A stretch of DNA of 64,000 nt from Photobacterium angustum (GTDB lineage: Bacteria > Pseudomonadota > Gammaproteobacteria > Enterobacterales > Vibrionaceae): contig NZ_PYOM01000018.1 in the NCBI RefSeq assembly GCF_003026365.1, forward strand, positions 44,685 to 108,684. Reading direction: 5' to 3'. Below the pieces are notes generated by a model. It saw only the letters and a list, made by a program, of their open reading frames with translations, searched no databases and was not told the DNA's origin. Below, piece after piece: positions 9,363 through 17,425 of this stretch. The position numbers and the translations under genes are program-made. Positions within the stretch are counted from its first letter, which is position 1, and the number at the start of each line of letters is the position of its first letter.

Positions 9363-9377
9363 TAGAACCTCGTTCGA

Positions 9378-9932
9378 TTATGTAACGCTTAGTGTCGGGC
9401 CTTTTAATACTTGTGGTATACCAGCAGTTACAAATATTACCCTTGCAGATTGTTTCGCAATCGCTTGATGCAGCCAACCACTCTCATCGACAAATTGGCG
9501 AGAAACCTCACCTAGCGGCACTATTCCTTGCCCTACTTCATTACTCACTAAAATAATATGCCCTTCTGCTTCACTAATAGCATGTAAAAAGTCTGCTTTT
9601 GCCTGTTGCCATGAATGTTTACCAATAGGTTGAAATAAACAGTTATTTAACCATAACGTTAAACAATCAATCAGTAAGCATGTCTGATTGTTACTATGTT
9701 CACGAATAATATTTGCCAAATTATAAGACTCTTCAATCAGCATCCACTGAGAAGGACGTTGCTGTTTATGACTTAGAATGCGTTCAGCCATTTCATTATC
9801 ACAAGCGGTTGCTGTTGCTACATATTTAACAATCAAGCCAGATTGTTCTGCGAGTTGTTCAGCTAAACGGCTTTTACCAGAACGTGCACCACCAAGGATC
9901 AGTTCTGTACCCACCAAAGGCTTTACATGCAT
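9378..9932 (-). CDS. cobU: Adenosylcobinamide kinase / adenosylcobinamide-phosphate guanylyltransferase
   Basis: A 184-residue bifunctional enzyme that phosphorylates adenosylcobinamide and then transfers GMP to give GDP-cobinamide. The P-loop ILGGARSGKSR is at the N terminus, and the region VSNEVGQGIVPLGEVSRQF is the conserved CobU block. It is the first gene of the minus-strand cobU-cobC-cobQ operon. No obvious cobalamin riboswitch is recognisable upstream, but a perfect 10-bp inverted repeat lies 22 bases before the start codon. Confidence 0.93.
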   Translation of the reverse strand: MHVKPLVGTELILGGARSGKSRLAEQLAEQSGLIVKYVATATACDNEMAERILSHKQQRPSQWMLIEESYNLANIIREHSNNQTCLLIDCLTLWLNNCLFQPIGKHSWQQAKADFLHAISEAEGHIILVSNEVGQGIVPLGEVSRQFVDESGWLHQAIAKQSARVIFVTAGIPQVLKGPTLSVT

Positions 9933-9954
9933 GGCAAACCTATTAATTATTTAA

Positions 9955-9991
9955 AATACAGAATGTTAACTTATTAATACTATTCTGTATT
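9955..9991. promoter_or_regulatory. Perfect inverted repeat upstream of cobU
   Basis: Arms AATACAGAAT and ATTCTGTATT, 10 of 10 bases complementary with a 17-nt spacer, 23 to 59 bases before the cobU start. It could be an operator or a 5' leader hairpin. No B12 riboswitch core was seen around it. Confidence 0.45.
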
Positions 9992-10190
9992 GTGACATTT
10001 CACAGTTATGAGCATGAATAGAAAATATTTGCTATCACCACATTTTAAATGGCAGCAATAGAAGCCCAAAATGTCTTAATTTTAAGATTACATAACAATA
10101 AAAATCATATTTCATTATGACTAAATTTGATTTTTATTATTAAGGACTAATAATTAGATTATGAATTAAACAACCGTTCAGGGAGGAATT

Positions 10191-11294
10191 ATGATTTCTC
10201 AACAAGTAAGACTTATTGATGTGTTGAGACTTCCAACGGTTTTACTTTCTTTAGATTCAAAATCTCTCTACCAAATTATTACTGAAGCTCGATATCTATC
10301 CTTGCTTGGACAATTAAAAAAGACCTGTGAACGTAATGAGATTTGGCAAGATCTTCCTCTTTTCTTCCAACAACAGTTAATTTCAGGCTTTCATAGTTAT
10401 GAAAAACAAAAACAATCATTAGAATTTGAACATCAGGAGTTAACCAAACAGCTTCACGGTATATTACCGTCATGGCGCTATATTAGAGGTAGCGCATTAC
10501 AACTTTCTGAAGTCGAGGCATTTTCAGGGAGGGTTAAAAACAATATTGAGATATTAATTTCCAAGTCATTTGTTGATGCGGTTTTACAACAGTTGTTAAA
10601 TAATGGATGGCGTTATAAACATATAACCGACTATGAGGAAACTTTCTATTGTCGATGGTCTCAGCAAACTACTCCGTTAGTTCATAAAGAAAGACGAACT
10701 GAGCTAGCTATTCATTATCATCTATTACCTAAAACGCTAATCCATAAATTAAAAGAAGCACCTTTACTTCACCATCATACATCTCCAAGTGTTGCTCACC
10801 CTGCCACGCTTTTATCTCCTGATGCAATGGTACTTCATCAGGCTATCATGCTATTTAATCAAGTTGATTTTCATCATGGCTTACGTGATATATATGACTT
10901 AAATTTACAATTTCAGCATTATGGCCAACAGCGATTATTCTGGCATAACTTAATTCAACTGCACCAACAAATAGGAAAAGATACTAGCCTTTATCTTGCA
11001 CTATCGTTATGTCATGAATTATTCGATTTACTGATTCCTAGCAACATGCAGCAATTTTTAAATCAATCACAATACCAGCGCGCAATTTTCTGGCTTTATA
11101 AAGAAAGGTTTACTGAAGTTATCAATAATGCTTTTCCTAAACACCAAAACTCTAATTACCGTTTTGCTGTGAAATCATTACGCTTTCGGGGCCGTTTAAA
11201 GCGAATGCCAATTTATGTTATTGTGCCGCACATTATTAAACGAAGCGTACTTAATTTGATGCCCCATGAGGAAGATGAAGAAATTATTTACTAA
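10191..11294 (+). CDS. Nucleotidyltransferase-fold protein (NTP_transf_5-like) with altered active site
   Basis: 367 residues, preceded by a strong ribosome-binding site (AGGGAGGAATT). The order and spacing of the regions resemble the uncharacterised nucleotidyltransferase family NTP_transf_5. This includes a central stretch with RYIRGSALQLS followed by GRVKNNIEILI (residues about 97-123), and a later His-rich half with WLYKERF. In active members the second motif reads GR..sDiDlLv; here the two aspartates correspond to Asn118 and Glu120. The enzyme may therefore be inactive or use other ligands. It is transcribed divergently from cobU. Substrate and pathway are unknown; some relatives occur with surface polysaccharide genes. 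Confidence 0.6.
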   Translation: MISQQVRLIDVLRLPTVLLSLDSKSLYQIITEARYLSLLGQLKKTCERNEIWQDLPLFFQQQLISGFHSYEKQKQSLEFEHQELTKQLHGILPSWRYIRGSALQLSEVEAFSGRVKNNIEILISKSFVDAVLQQLLNNGWRYKHITDYEETFYCRWSQQTTPLVHKERRTELAIHYHLLPKTLIHKLKEAPLLHHHTSPSVAHPATLLSPDAMVLHQAIMLFNQVDFHHGLRDIYDLNLQFQHYGQQRLFWHNLIQLHQQIGKDTSLYLALSLCHELFDLLIPSNMQQFLNQSQYQRAIFWLYKERFTEVINNAFPKHQNSNYRFAVKSLRFRGRLKRMPIYVIVPHIIKRSVLNLMPHEEDEEIIY

Positions 11295-11317
11295 TATTTT
11301 TCCCTTTCATCAATAAC

Positions 11318-11370
11318 AAACCTCTTAAACACTTTCAACTAATAAGTAGTTTAGGTGGTTCAAGAGGTTT
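11318..11370. terminator. Large hairpin between convergent genes
   Basis: Arms AAACCTCTTAAAC and GTTCAAGAGGTTT, 13 bp with one mismatch, with a 27-nt loop. It lies between the nucleotidyltransferase-like gene (plus) and the ComEA-like gene (minus) and may terminate both. The T-run is weak. Confidence 0.45.
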
Positions 11371-11386
11371 AGAGCAAAGATCTACT

Positions 11387-11917
11387 TTAGAACTTTAAGT
11401 ATTTCTTCATTGAACCAACGCTTTTTTCGCCAAGCCCAGTTACCTTTTCTAAATCTTTACTCGTTTTAAATTTGCCATTCTTTTTACGATAGTCAACAAT
11501 CGCTTTCGCTTTTGCTTCACCAATGCCAGGAAGTGATGCAGCAAGCTCTGAGGCAGAAGCGGTATTTACATTAACGGCTTTAAGCTGTTTTTTCACTGCT
11601 GTTTTTGACTTTGTCGTGGTCGCTTTTTTACTACCTGTTACTGATTTTTTAGCGGTATCTTTTTTACTATCAAGCTTTGATGATGTTGCCTTAAGATCTT
11701 TTTTAGTATCTGTTACTTTAGATGAAGATGCCTTTTTGGCTTTATCTGCTTCTTTCTTCGCAGACTTCTTCACCTTGGTAATACAATCCATTTTTTTCTA
11801 CTTATCTGCCTTATATTTGGTTTCACATTTCTTTATAAGCTTAGTGGTATCGGTTGTGGCAGCCTGAGATGTAAATGGCAAAATAAACGCAAGTGTTAAC
11901 AATAATTTTTTAAACAT
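11387..11917 (-). pseudogene. ComEA-like helix-hairpin-helix protein gene interrupted by an in-frame amber codon
   Basis: The full frame begins at an ATG at 11917 with AAGGA 8 nt upstream. It encodes a signal peptide (MFKKLLLTLAFILPFTSQA), 20 further residues, then an in-frame TAG at 11798-11800. The same frame continues with a Lys/Ser/Thr-rich linker and a C-terminal helix-hairpin-helix region (NVNTASASELAASLPGIGEA, then KSVGSMKKYLKF), as in ComEA DNA-uptake proteins. Undisturbed, the protein would be about 176 residues. An internal ATG at 11791 could give 134 residues, but has no clear ribosome-binding site and no signal peptide. The gene is either a recent pseudogene, dependent on readthrough, or affected by a sequence error. 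Confidence 0.7.
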
Positions 11918-12298
11918 AAGAAAAATCCTTTATAAATAATCCTGTGTAAATTAAAGACGATTGATGCAAAAAAATAAAATAAAACATCATAAAGCGTTTA
12001 AATCAGCGTTTTTTATCCACCTTTACGGCTTTAACCATCAATAAAACCCCTCACTCCCTTTTACTTTTAGATTTATCTATATGTTTTTTATAACAATTTA
12101 TATATACAGTAAAGAAACATAGCATGTTGTTTAATTTCTGTTCAATGTAGTGTTGGGTTATGCGATCTTGTTATAATTATTACAATTATTCATTACTAAG
12201 TGGTTACCTTTAGCTATAAGATAACTATCTTGTGGTCAGGTGAGTTAATAAATAACACCATGCTATGATTCACGCTTCTTGCGTATAAAGGACTTTTG
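11918..12298. other. AT-rich intergenic region with divergent promoters
   Basis: About 380 bp without a coding frame, lying between the start of the ComEA-like gene (minus) and the start of an alpha/beta hydrolase (plus). Presumably it holds both promoters; no clear operator was seen. Confidence 0.45.
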
Positions 12299-13108
12299 AT
12301 GACAGACAACATGCTTTTTTACAAAACCTACCCACACCCAAGCAGTAATGAATGGGTAGTGTTTGTGCATGGTGCCGGTGGCAGTTCAGCAATTTGGTAC
12401 AAACAGATTAAAGCGTATAAACAACACTTTAATTTGTTACTTCTCGACCTTCGTGGTCATGGTAAATCCAACAACATGTTCAAAGACATGATCGCTAATC
12501 CCTATACATTTAAAAGTGTGACGAAAGATATTGTTCATGTACTTAATCACTTAAAGATTCAATCAGCACACTTTGTTGGGATATCTCTGGGCACAATCAT
12601 TATTCGCAACTTAGCTGAAATAGCGCCAGACAGAGTTAAAACGATGATTTTGGGTGGTGCGGTAACACGTTTAAATACCCGTTCTCAAATTTTAGTGAAA
12701 CTAGGTAATATGTGTAAGCACATTATTCCTTACATGTGGTTATATCGTTTATTTGCCTATGTCGTTATGCCGCAAAAAAGTCAACGCGAGTCTCGACATT
12801 TATTCGTCCGAGAAGCCAAAAAATTGTGTCAAAAAGAATTTAAGCGGTGGTTTAAACTGGCAACAGAAGTAAACCCCATCATGAAGTATTTTAAAGAAAA
12901 AGAACTGTCGATACCGACATTGTATTTGATGGGTGCAAATGACTATATGTTTATCAAGCCAGTAAAAGAAATGGTTCAACGACATAAGTTTAGTTTTTTG
13001 ACTGAATTAAAAGATTGCGGACACGTTTGCAACGTTGAACGACCGGATGATTTTAATCAGCATTCGATCGATTTTATTAAACAGCATAAAACCACTTATA
13101 CGGCTTAA
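12299..13108 (+). CDS. Alpha/beta-fold hydrolase
   Basis: 269 residues. The ATG at 12299 is preferred over an adjacent TTG because AAGGA lies 6 nt upstream. Near the N terminus FVHGAGGSSAIW supplies the oxyanion region, GISLGT is the nucleophile elbow with catalytic Ser, and KDCGHVCNVERP near the end carries the catalytic His. The acid is probably the Asp in LMGANDYMF. There is no signal peptide, so it is cytoplasmic. The substrate cannot be told from sequence. It is a single gene, convergent with another alpha/beta hydrolase, with a shared hairpin between them. Confidence 0.8.
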   Translation: MTDNMLFYKTYPHPSSNEWVVFVHGAGGSSAIWYKQIKAYKQHFNLLLLDLRGHGKSNNMFKDMIANPYTFKSVTKDIVHVLNHLKIQSAHFVGISLGTIIIRNLAEIAPDRVKTMILGGAVTRLNTRSQILVKLGNMCKHIIPYMWLYRLFAYVVMPQKSQRESRHLFVREAKKLCQKEFKRWFKLATEVNPIMKYFKEKELSIPTLYLMGANDYMFIKPVKEMVQRHKFSFLTELKDCGHVCNVERPDDFNQHSIDFIKQHKTTYTA

Positions 13109-13118
13109 CATTTTTATT

Positions 13119-13183
13119 ATAAAAAGGCATAACGCTGCTTAATGATCTTTTCTAGATCTTCAATTGCACGTTATGCCATTTTT
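13119..13183. terminator. Bidirectional terminator between two hydrolase genes
   Basis: Arms GGCATAACG (13126-13134) and CGTTATGCC (13169-13177) are flanked by an A-run on the left and a T-run on the right. A smaller palindrome around AGATCT lies in the loop. It fits both convergent genes. Confidence 0.7.
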
Positions 13184-13198
13184 CTGTTTATTTATTAA

Positions 13199-14017
13199 TT
13201 AGCGTGCAATATGCTTCGCTAAGAAAGCTTCAAGTTGCTTAGTTACAAATTCAGGTTGTTCTAAGTTACTAATATGGCCAGCCTCTGGGATCAATACATA
13301 TTCGCTATCTTTGATCTCATCATGCATCAACTGCGCTTCTAGTGGTGGACGTGGATTATCTTCCATACCTGATAAAATCAATGTGGGTGCTTTAAGTTGC
13401 GCTATATCGTCAAACGTATCTCGACGGCCAAACACCATCTTACCCACTTGTGCAATTGCTACTGCTTTATCACCTTTTAGAGAGGCTAAATGTTGTCTAA
13501 AGCCATCAACAAGCTCTGGCGTATATTGCTCGGCTTGACGACGGAAAAATAAAGGAACAACGCTATCAATAATGGCGTCTGGAATAGCTTGCTGCTCAAT
13601 AATTGTATTTAGCATTGAAAAGTATTTAGCGTGTAAGACCTCAGGCTCGTAGCCTAAAAAAGTATCCATCAATACTAATGCTGTCACACGTTGAGGTACT
13701 TTTATGGCAAGCTCTGCTCCCCACATGCCTCCCACTGATAAACCAATAAGCGAAAAGTTATCTATATTAAGGTGGTCAAGCAGTGCAATAACATCATCAG
13801 CGTAATCACGCAGCGTACGTGTTTTTTCAGGTGCAACATCAGCCTGACCATGTGCCCATAACTCAGGTACAATACAACGATAATGCTGACTCAATGCCTC
13901 TATTTGTGGTTGCCACATTTTGCTGTCCCACAAATAACTATGACCCAACACGAGTACAGGGCCTGTACCTTGATCTAAATACGTTAATTTACGATCTTCA
14001 ATTACATAACTTTGCAT
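13199..14017 (-). CDS. Alpha/beta-fold hydrolase (enol-lactonase-like)
   Basis: 272 residues from the ATG at 14017, which has AAGG at suitable distance; a frame extension to 14035 lacks this. Motifs are LVLGHSYLWDSKMW (oxyanion region), GLSVGGMWG (nucleophile elbow), and EAGHISNLEQPE (catalytic His). The overall pattern resembles 3-oxoadipate enol-lactonase and related esterases, but no aromatic-degradation partner adjoins it. It starts 36 bp downstream of the MATE transporter gene on the same strand and is probably co-transcribed with it. Confidence 0.8.
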   Translation of the reverse strand: MQSYVIEDRKLTYLDQGTGPVLVLGHSYLWDSKMWQPQIEALSQHYRCIVPELWAHGQADVAPEKTRTLRDYADDVIALLDHLNIDNFSLIGLSVGGMWGAELAIKVPQRVTALVLMDTFLGYEPEVLHAKYFSMLNTIIEQQAIPDAIIDSVVPLFFRRQAEQYTPELVDGFRQHLASLKGDKAVAIAQVGKMVFGRRDTFDDIAQLKAPTLILSGMEDNPRPPLEAQLMHDEIKDSEYVLIPEAGHISNLEQPEFVTKQLEAFLAKHIAR

Positions 14018-14053
14018 GCATATCCTTGTCATCATTTATACGTGATTCACACG

Positions 14054-15400
14054 CTATCTTACTGCATCTGTTTCAAATTGATATTTTTTATCGATCAAGG
14101 CAAGCCCCTTTCGATAAAAAATCCATGCGCTGATCCCTGCTGCAATATTACCTAACATTGCTCCAGTAAATAGACCTGGAAGACCAGCAAGTTGCGATCC
14201 TATCCATAAAATCGGTAGGAAACAGATAAACAAACGCCAAGCTGAAATAAATAATGCGCGCATCGGCATTGCTAGCGCATTACAAATCGATACCATGATC
14301 ATACAAACACCCAATGCGCCTAGGCTAATAGGAACACGTGTTAGGTGCATTAGAAGCACTTGCTGTACTTTTACATCAGATGATAATAATGAACTTAATG
14401 GTGACGACAGTAAGAAAATGATCATTGCTATAATAAATTGCCATGCAAGAACAAAACAAACGGCAATGTTTATCAAGGTTTTGATCCCTTGAATATCTCG
14501 TTTACCTAACCGCTTTCCTACCATCTGTGGCATCGACATAGTCAAAGCCAGTACAACGACGATAGAGAAAAATTCAATTCGCGAACCCAATGCCCAAGCT
14601 CCGACAGTAGCGGCACCAAAACCTGCGACTAATTTCGTAGCTAACATAGAAGAAACAGGAGGCAATAATTGACTCATCATAGCCGGAGCCATGATATGTC
14701 CCAGTTCTTTAATCGACTGAATGATATTTAAGCCTACCCAATGAAAGCTTAACCACTTTTTTTTCATCACTAATGGAAAAACCACCAGCATACCAATAAT
14801 AAACGCAGTGATCGTTGCCCAAGCAGCACCATTGATTCCCAGTCCAAATTTAAAGATGAACAACGGATCTAAAACAATATTCAATAGGCTTGTTACCATC
14901 ATCATGGTACCTGGTAACAAAGTATTACCATTGGCTCGACATAAGCTATAGGCAAAATACAACATGGATCCACACCATGCACTCATTAGCCAAACAGGCC
15001 AATAAGTATCGATGATGGGAAGTACCTTTTCTGGCGCATCAAGCAAGTGCATGATCACATCTCGAAGTAACCAAATAACACCGCAAAGTAACGCAATACC
15101 GATACCGCCAACAAGCACGACTAAACCGCCGAGTTGTTGCGCTCTTACTTCCTCATTGGCACCTAACACTCTTGAAATCAATGCAGTGGTCGCAATACCT
15201 AAACCAACTTGAAGACCAATAACAACCATTTGCATTGGTAGTGTAAAGCCTTGAGCAGCCAATGGAAGTACACCAAGCTGAGCGATAAAGGCACTATCTA
15301 CAAGTTGAAAACTCATCAGCGATAACACACCGAATAACATCGGCCATGTCATTTTAAAGAGGTCTAGAGTTAAAATTCGAGTATTAGAAGATAGTTTCAT
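14054..15400 (-). CDS. MATE family efflux transporter
   Basis: 448 residues with about 12 hydrophobic segments in two homologous halves, typical of MATE (multidrug and toxic compound extrusion) pumps in the inner membrane that exchange organic cations for Na+ or H+. Conserved features include the early segment MTWPMLFGVLSLMSFQLVD and the downstream block INGAAWAT. Closest in feel to the DinF/NorM-like subgroup; the true substrate is unknown. A hydrolase gene follows 36 bp later. Upstream there is a terminator for the preceding pyrophosphatase gene, so its promoter lies in the 48 bp or so between or within that hairpin region. Confidence 0.88.
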   Translation of the reverse strand: MKLSSNTRILTLDLFKMTWPMLFGVLSLMSFQLVDSAFIAQLGVLPLAAQGFTLPMQMVVIGLQVGLGIATTALISRVLGANEEVRAQQLGGLVVLVGGIGIALLCGVIWLLRDVIMHLLDAPEKVLPIIDTYWPVWLMSAWCGSMLYFAYSLCRANGNTLLPGTMMMVTSLLNIVLDPLFIFKFGLGINGAAWATITAFIIGMLVVFPLVMKKKWLSFHWVGLNIIQSIKELGHIMAPAMMSQLLPPVSSMLATKLVAGFGAATVGAWALGSRIEFFSIVVVLALTMSMPQMVGKRLGKRDIQGIKTLINIAVCFVLAWQFIIAMIIFLLSSPLSSLLSSDVKVQQVLLMHLTRVPISLGALGVCMIMVSICNALAMPMRALFISAWRLFICFLPILWIGSQLAGLPGLFTGAMLGNIAAGISAWIFYRKGLALIDKKYQFETDAVR

Positions 15401-15440
15401 AGATCACTTCTCTTACTGATATAAATAGTTATTACGTAAA

Positions 15441-15476
15441 AACAAAAAATCCTCGCATAAGCGAGGATAATTTTTC
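15441..15476 (-). terminator. Rho-independent terminator after the MazG-like gene
   Basis: Perfect 8-bp hairpin ATCCTCGC-ATAA-GCGAGGAT (15449-15468), with an A-run on its left that becomes a T-run on the minus strand. It also has a short T-run on the plus side. Confidence 0.85.
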
Positions 15477-15491
15477 TAATTATACTATAAG

Positions 15492-16070
15492 CTAGCGGAT
15501 AACAAGTTTGACCAAATCGGCAGGTCGATAATAAACCGATTTTAATACCTTACCTTTACGAATGATTTTTCCGTCAAGATCTACATCTTGAGCACACTTA
15601 GCAATAATATAATCACCCTTGGTGCTAGCCGTTAGTGCAACGCCCTGCTTTGCATAAAACGCTTCAGTATCAGCATATTCTTCAGTATTACGGCATACTT
15701 TACTCATATTGCTAGAGTGGACTTCATTCCAACAAGCCATAAAGTCAATACCTAGGCGCGCTGACATTTGCAAAAGAATATCAATTAAATAGCTAATGCC
15801 GATATTATCTTCTACTTGCTTATCACCAAGGTGAACTAAGCGACCCATTAACACATAAACAGAATCAACGATCGCATCAGCTTGCTCAACTAAAGAATCC
15901 GCTTCTGCCAGTTCTGTCATTTCTTCAACAGCAAGTGATGTATGTAATGCGTCTGCTTGAGTATCAAGTGTTTGAGGTGATTCGATATCAAGATCGAATG
16001 TGGAACGAAACTCTCTAATATCGCGGTAAAGATGATCAAAAAGAGGTTGGTCTAGCGCTGACAGTTTCAT
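15492..16070 (-). CDS. MazG/phosphoribosyl-ATP pyrophosphohydrolase-like protein
   Basis: 192 residues from the ATG at 16070 (AAGGA 6 nt upstream; the longer frame to 16088 lacks a good site). The segment VEEMTELAEAD followed by EQADAIVDSVYVLMG shows the ExxE...ExxD metal-binding signature of the all-alpha NTP pyrophosphohydrolase (PRA-PH/MazG) fold. Such proteins hydrolyse nucleoside triphosphates to monophosphates, often as house-cleaning enzymes. A C-terminal extension of some 60 residues (with KGKVLKSVYYRPADLVKLV) is common in this marine gamma-proteobacterial subgroup. It is a single gene, cytoplasmic, followed by a terminator. Confidence 0.78.
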   Translation of the reverse strand: MKLSALDQPLFDHLYRDIREFRSTFDLDIESPQTLDTQADALHTSLAVEEMTELAEADSLVEQADAIVDSVYVLMGRLVHLGDKQVEDNIGISYLIDILLQMSARLGIDFMACWNEVHSSNMSKVCRNTEEYADTEAFYAKQGVALTASTKGDYIIAKCAQDVDLDGKIIRKGKVLKSVYYRPADLVKLVIR

Positions 16071-16417
16071 TCGTTTTCCTTGTCTCAAATTATAATGGCC
16101 TAGTAATTAAAAATACGACGTAAATAGTAACGATGAATATTTTTAATCAGACAACGAACAGAATACTAATCTAATCAGAGACTAGATACAAAACCAATTA
16201 TGAAATCAGTTTTCATTTGTTGCTAAAACCATCATACCAAAGATATGCCACGTAACTCCTATTGCTTATTATTATAGAAATAATCATTGAATTTATAGGT
16301 GCAAGTGTAACAAAATGACATCATGATATTGCGATATTAATACTTGATTGTTCATTAAAATAGATGAAAATCAGTTCGTTAATTTACAACCCATGGTTAT
16401 TTATTTTGGACATTCAT

Positions 16418-17140
16418 ATGATTGCAGGACACCGTGGTGCTCGCGCTGTTGCACCAGAGAATACATTGATTTCCATGAAAGCTGCCGCTAATGCAGGTGC
16501 AAAATGGATTGAGACTGATACTCAACTTTGTGAAGATTTAGTGCCTGTTATTATCCATGATAAAAGCGTGCGTCGATGTACGAACGGTTCAGGGAGTGTT
16601 CGCCATAAAACGCTACAGGAATTGAAACAACTTGATGCTGGTAGTTGGTTTTCACCAGAGTTTGCAGGAGAAACCATCCCTACGTTACATGAACTACTCG
16701 CCGCTTGTGATGAATATGGTCTTAATCTTAACCTTGAAATCAAGGTACATTACGAAGAAGAAGTGACCTTACAAGTTACAAAAACAATTGAAGTGATAAA
16801 AAATTATGGCTTTGATCCAGAACGTCTTATTTTATCCAGTTTTTCCTATAACGCGGTTAATCAATGCCTAGAACAATGGCCTGAAGTACGCCGAGGGTTA
16901 ATTATTGAAGATTGGGTACCTGATATTGATCGATTAGATGAGAAATTGAAGTTATATAGTATCCACCTCGATCATCATCTTCTCAACGAAAAACTTGCAA
17001 AAGAAATTATCCATGCGGGTAAAGTACTGCAAATTTGGACAATGAATGATCCTAAAAAAGTAGCCAAATTTACTAGATGGGGCGTATCAACAATCATAAC
17101 TGATGATCCAGCATTGTTAATTTCAGCCCTTAACGACTAA
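16418..17140 (+). CDS. Glycerophosphodiester phosphodiesterase, UgpQ-like
   Basis: About 240 residues from the ATG at 16418. A longer frame from 16364 adds 18 residues unlike the family and lacks a ribosome-binding site. The enzyme hydrolyses glycerophosphodiesters to glycerol 3-phosphate and an alcohol. GDPD motifs are clear: HRGARAVAPENT at the N terminus, WIETDTQL (metal-binding Glu and Asp), VIIHDKSVRRCTNG, and the later NLEIK. With no signal peptide it is the cytoplasmic UgpQ type rather than periplasmic GlpQ. It is a single gene with its own terminator. Confidence 0.88.
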   Translation: MIAGHRGARAVAPENTLISMKAAANAGAKWIETDTQLCEDLVPVIIHDKSVRRCTNGSGSVRHKTLQELKQLDAGSWFSPEFAGETIPTLHELLAACDEYGLNLNLEIKVHYEEEVTLQVTKTIEVIKNYGFDPERLILSSFSYNAVNQCLEQWPEVRRGLIIEDWVPDIDRLDEKLKLYSIHLDHHLLNEKLAKEIIHAGKVLQIWTMNDPKKVAKFTRWGVSTIITDDPALLISALND

Positions 17141-17152
17141 CGCCTTTTCTGT

Positions 17153-17184
17153 ATAAGCGCTTATTTGCAAGCGCTTATCTTTTC
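17153..17184 (+). terminator. Rho-independent terminator of the phosphodiesterase gene
   Basis: Perfect 10-bp arms ATAAGCGCTT/AAGCGCTTAT with a 6-nt loop and CTTTT after it, 13 bases past the stop codon. Confidence 0.85.
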
Positions 17185-17425
17185 GCCTCCATTGAAAAGC
17201 AATAGTATAATTCAAGCCACATTTATGAATTTTTATATTCCAAAATAATGCAAATAATTCTAATAGTAATCTGTATAGAATATTTCAATATATGTAGGTA
17301 ATATTAATACAATATGAATGATATATTTGTTGTGATTATATCTATTTGAAAATCACACTATATTATAAATAACCGTAACTGAATAATATTGTCGAAAAAT
17401 AATCAAAATCGGGAGAAAACTCTTC

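Noticed and set aside
9933..10190. Cobalamin riboswitch upstream of cobU
   Set aside because: No recognisable B12-box core on either strand by eye; left as a point for a covariance search.
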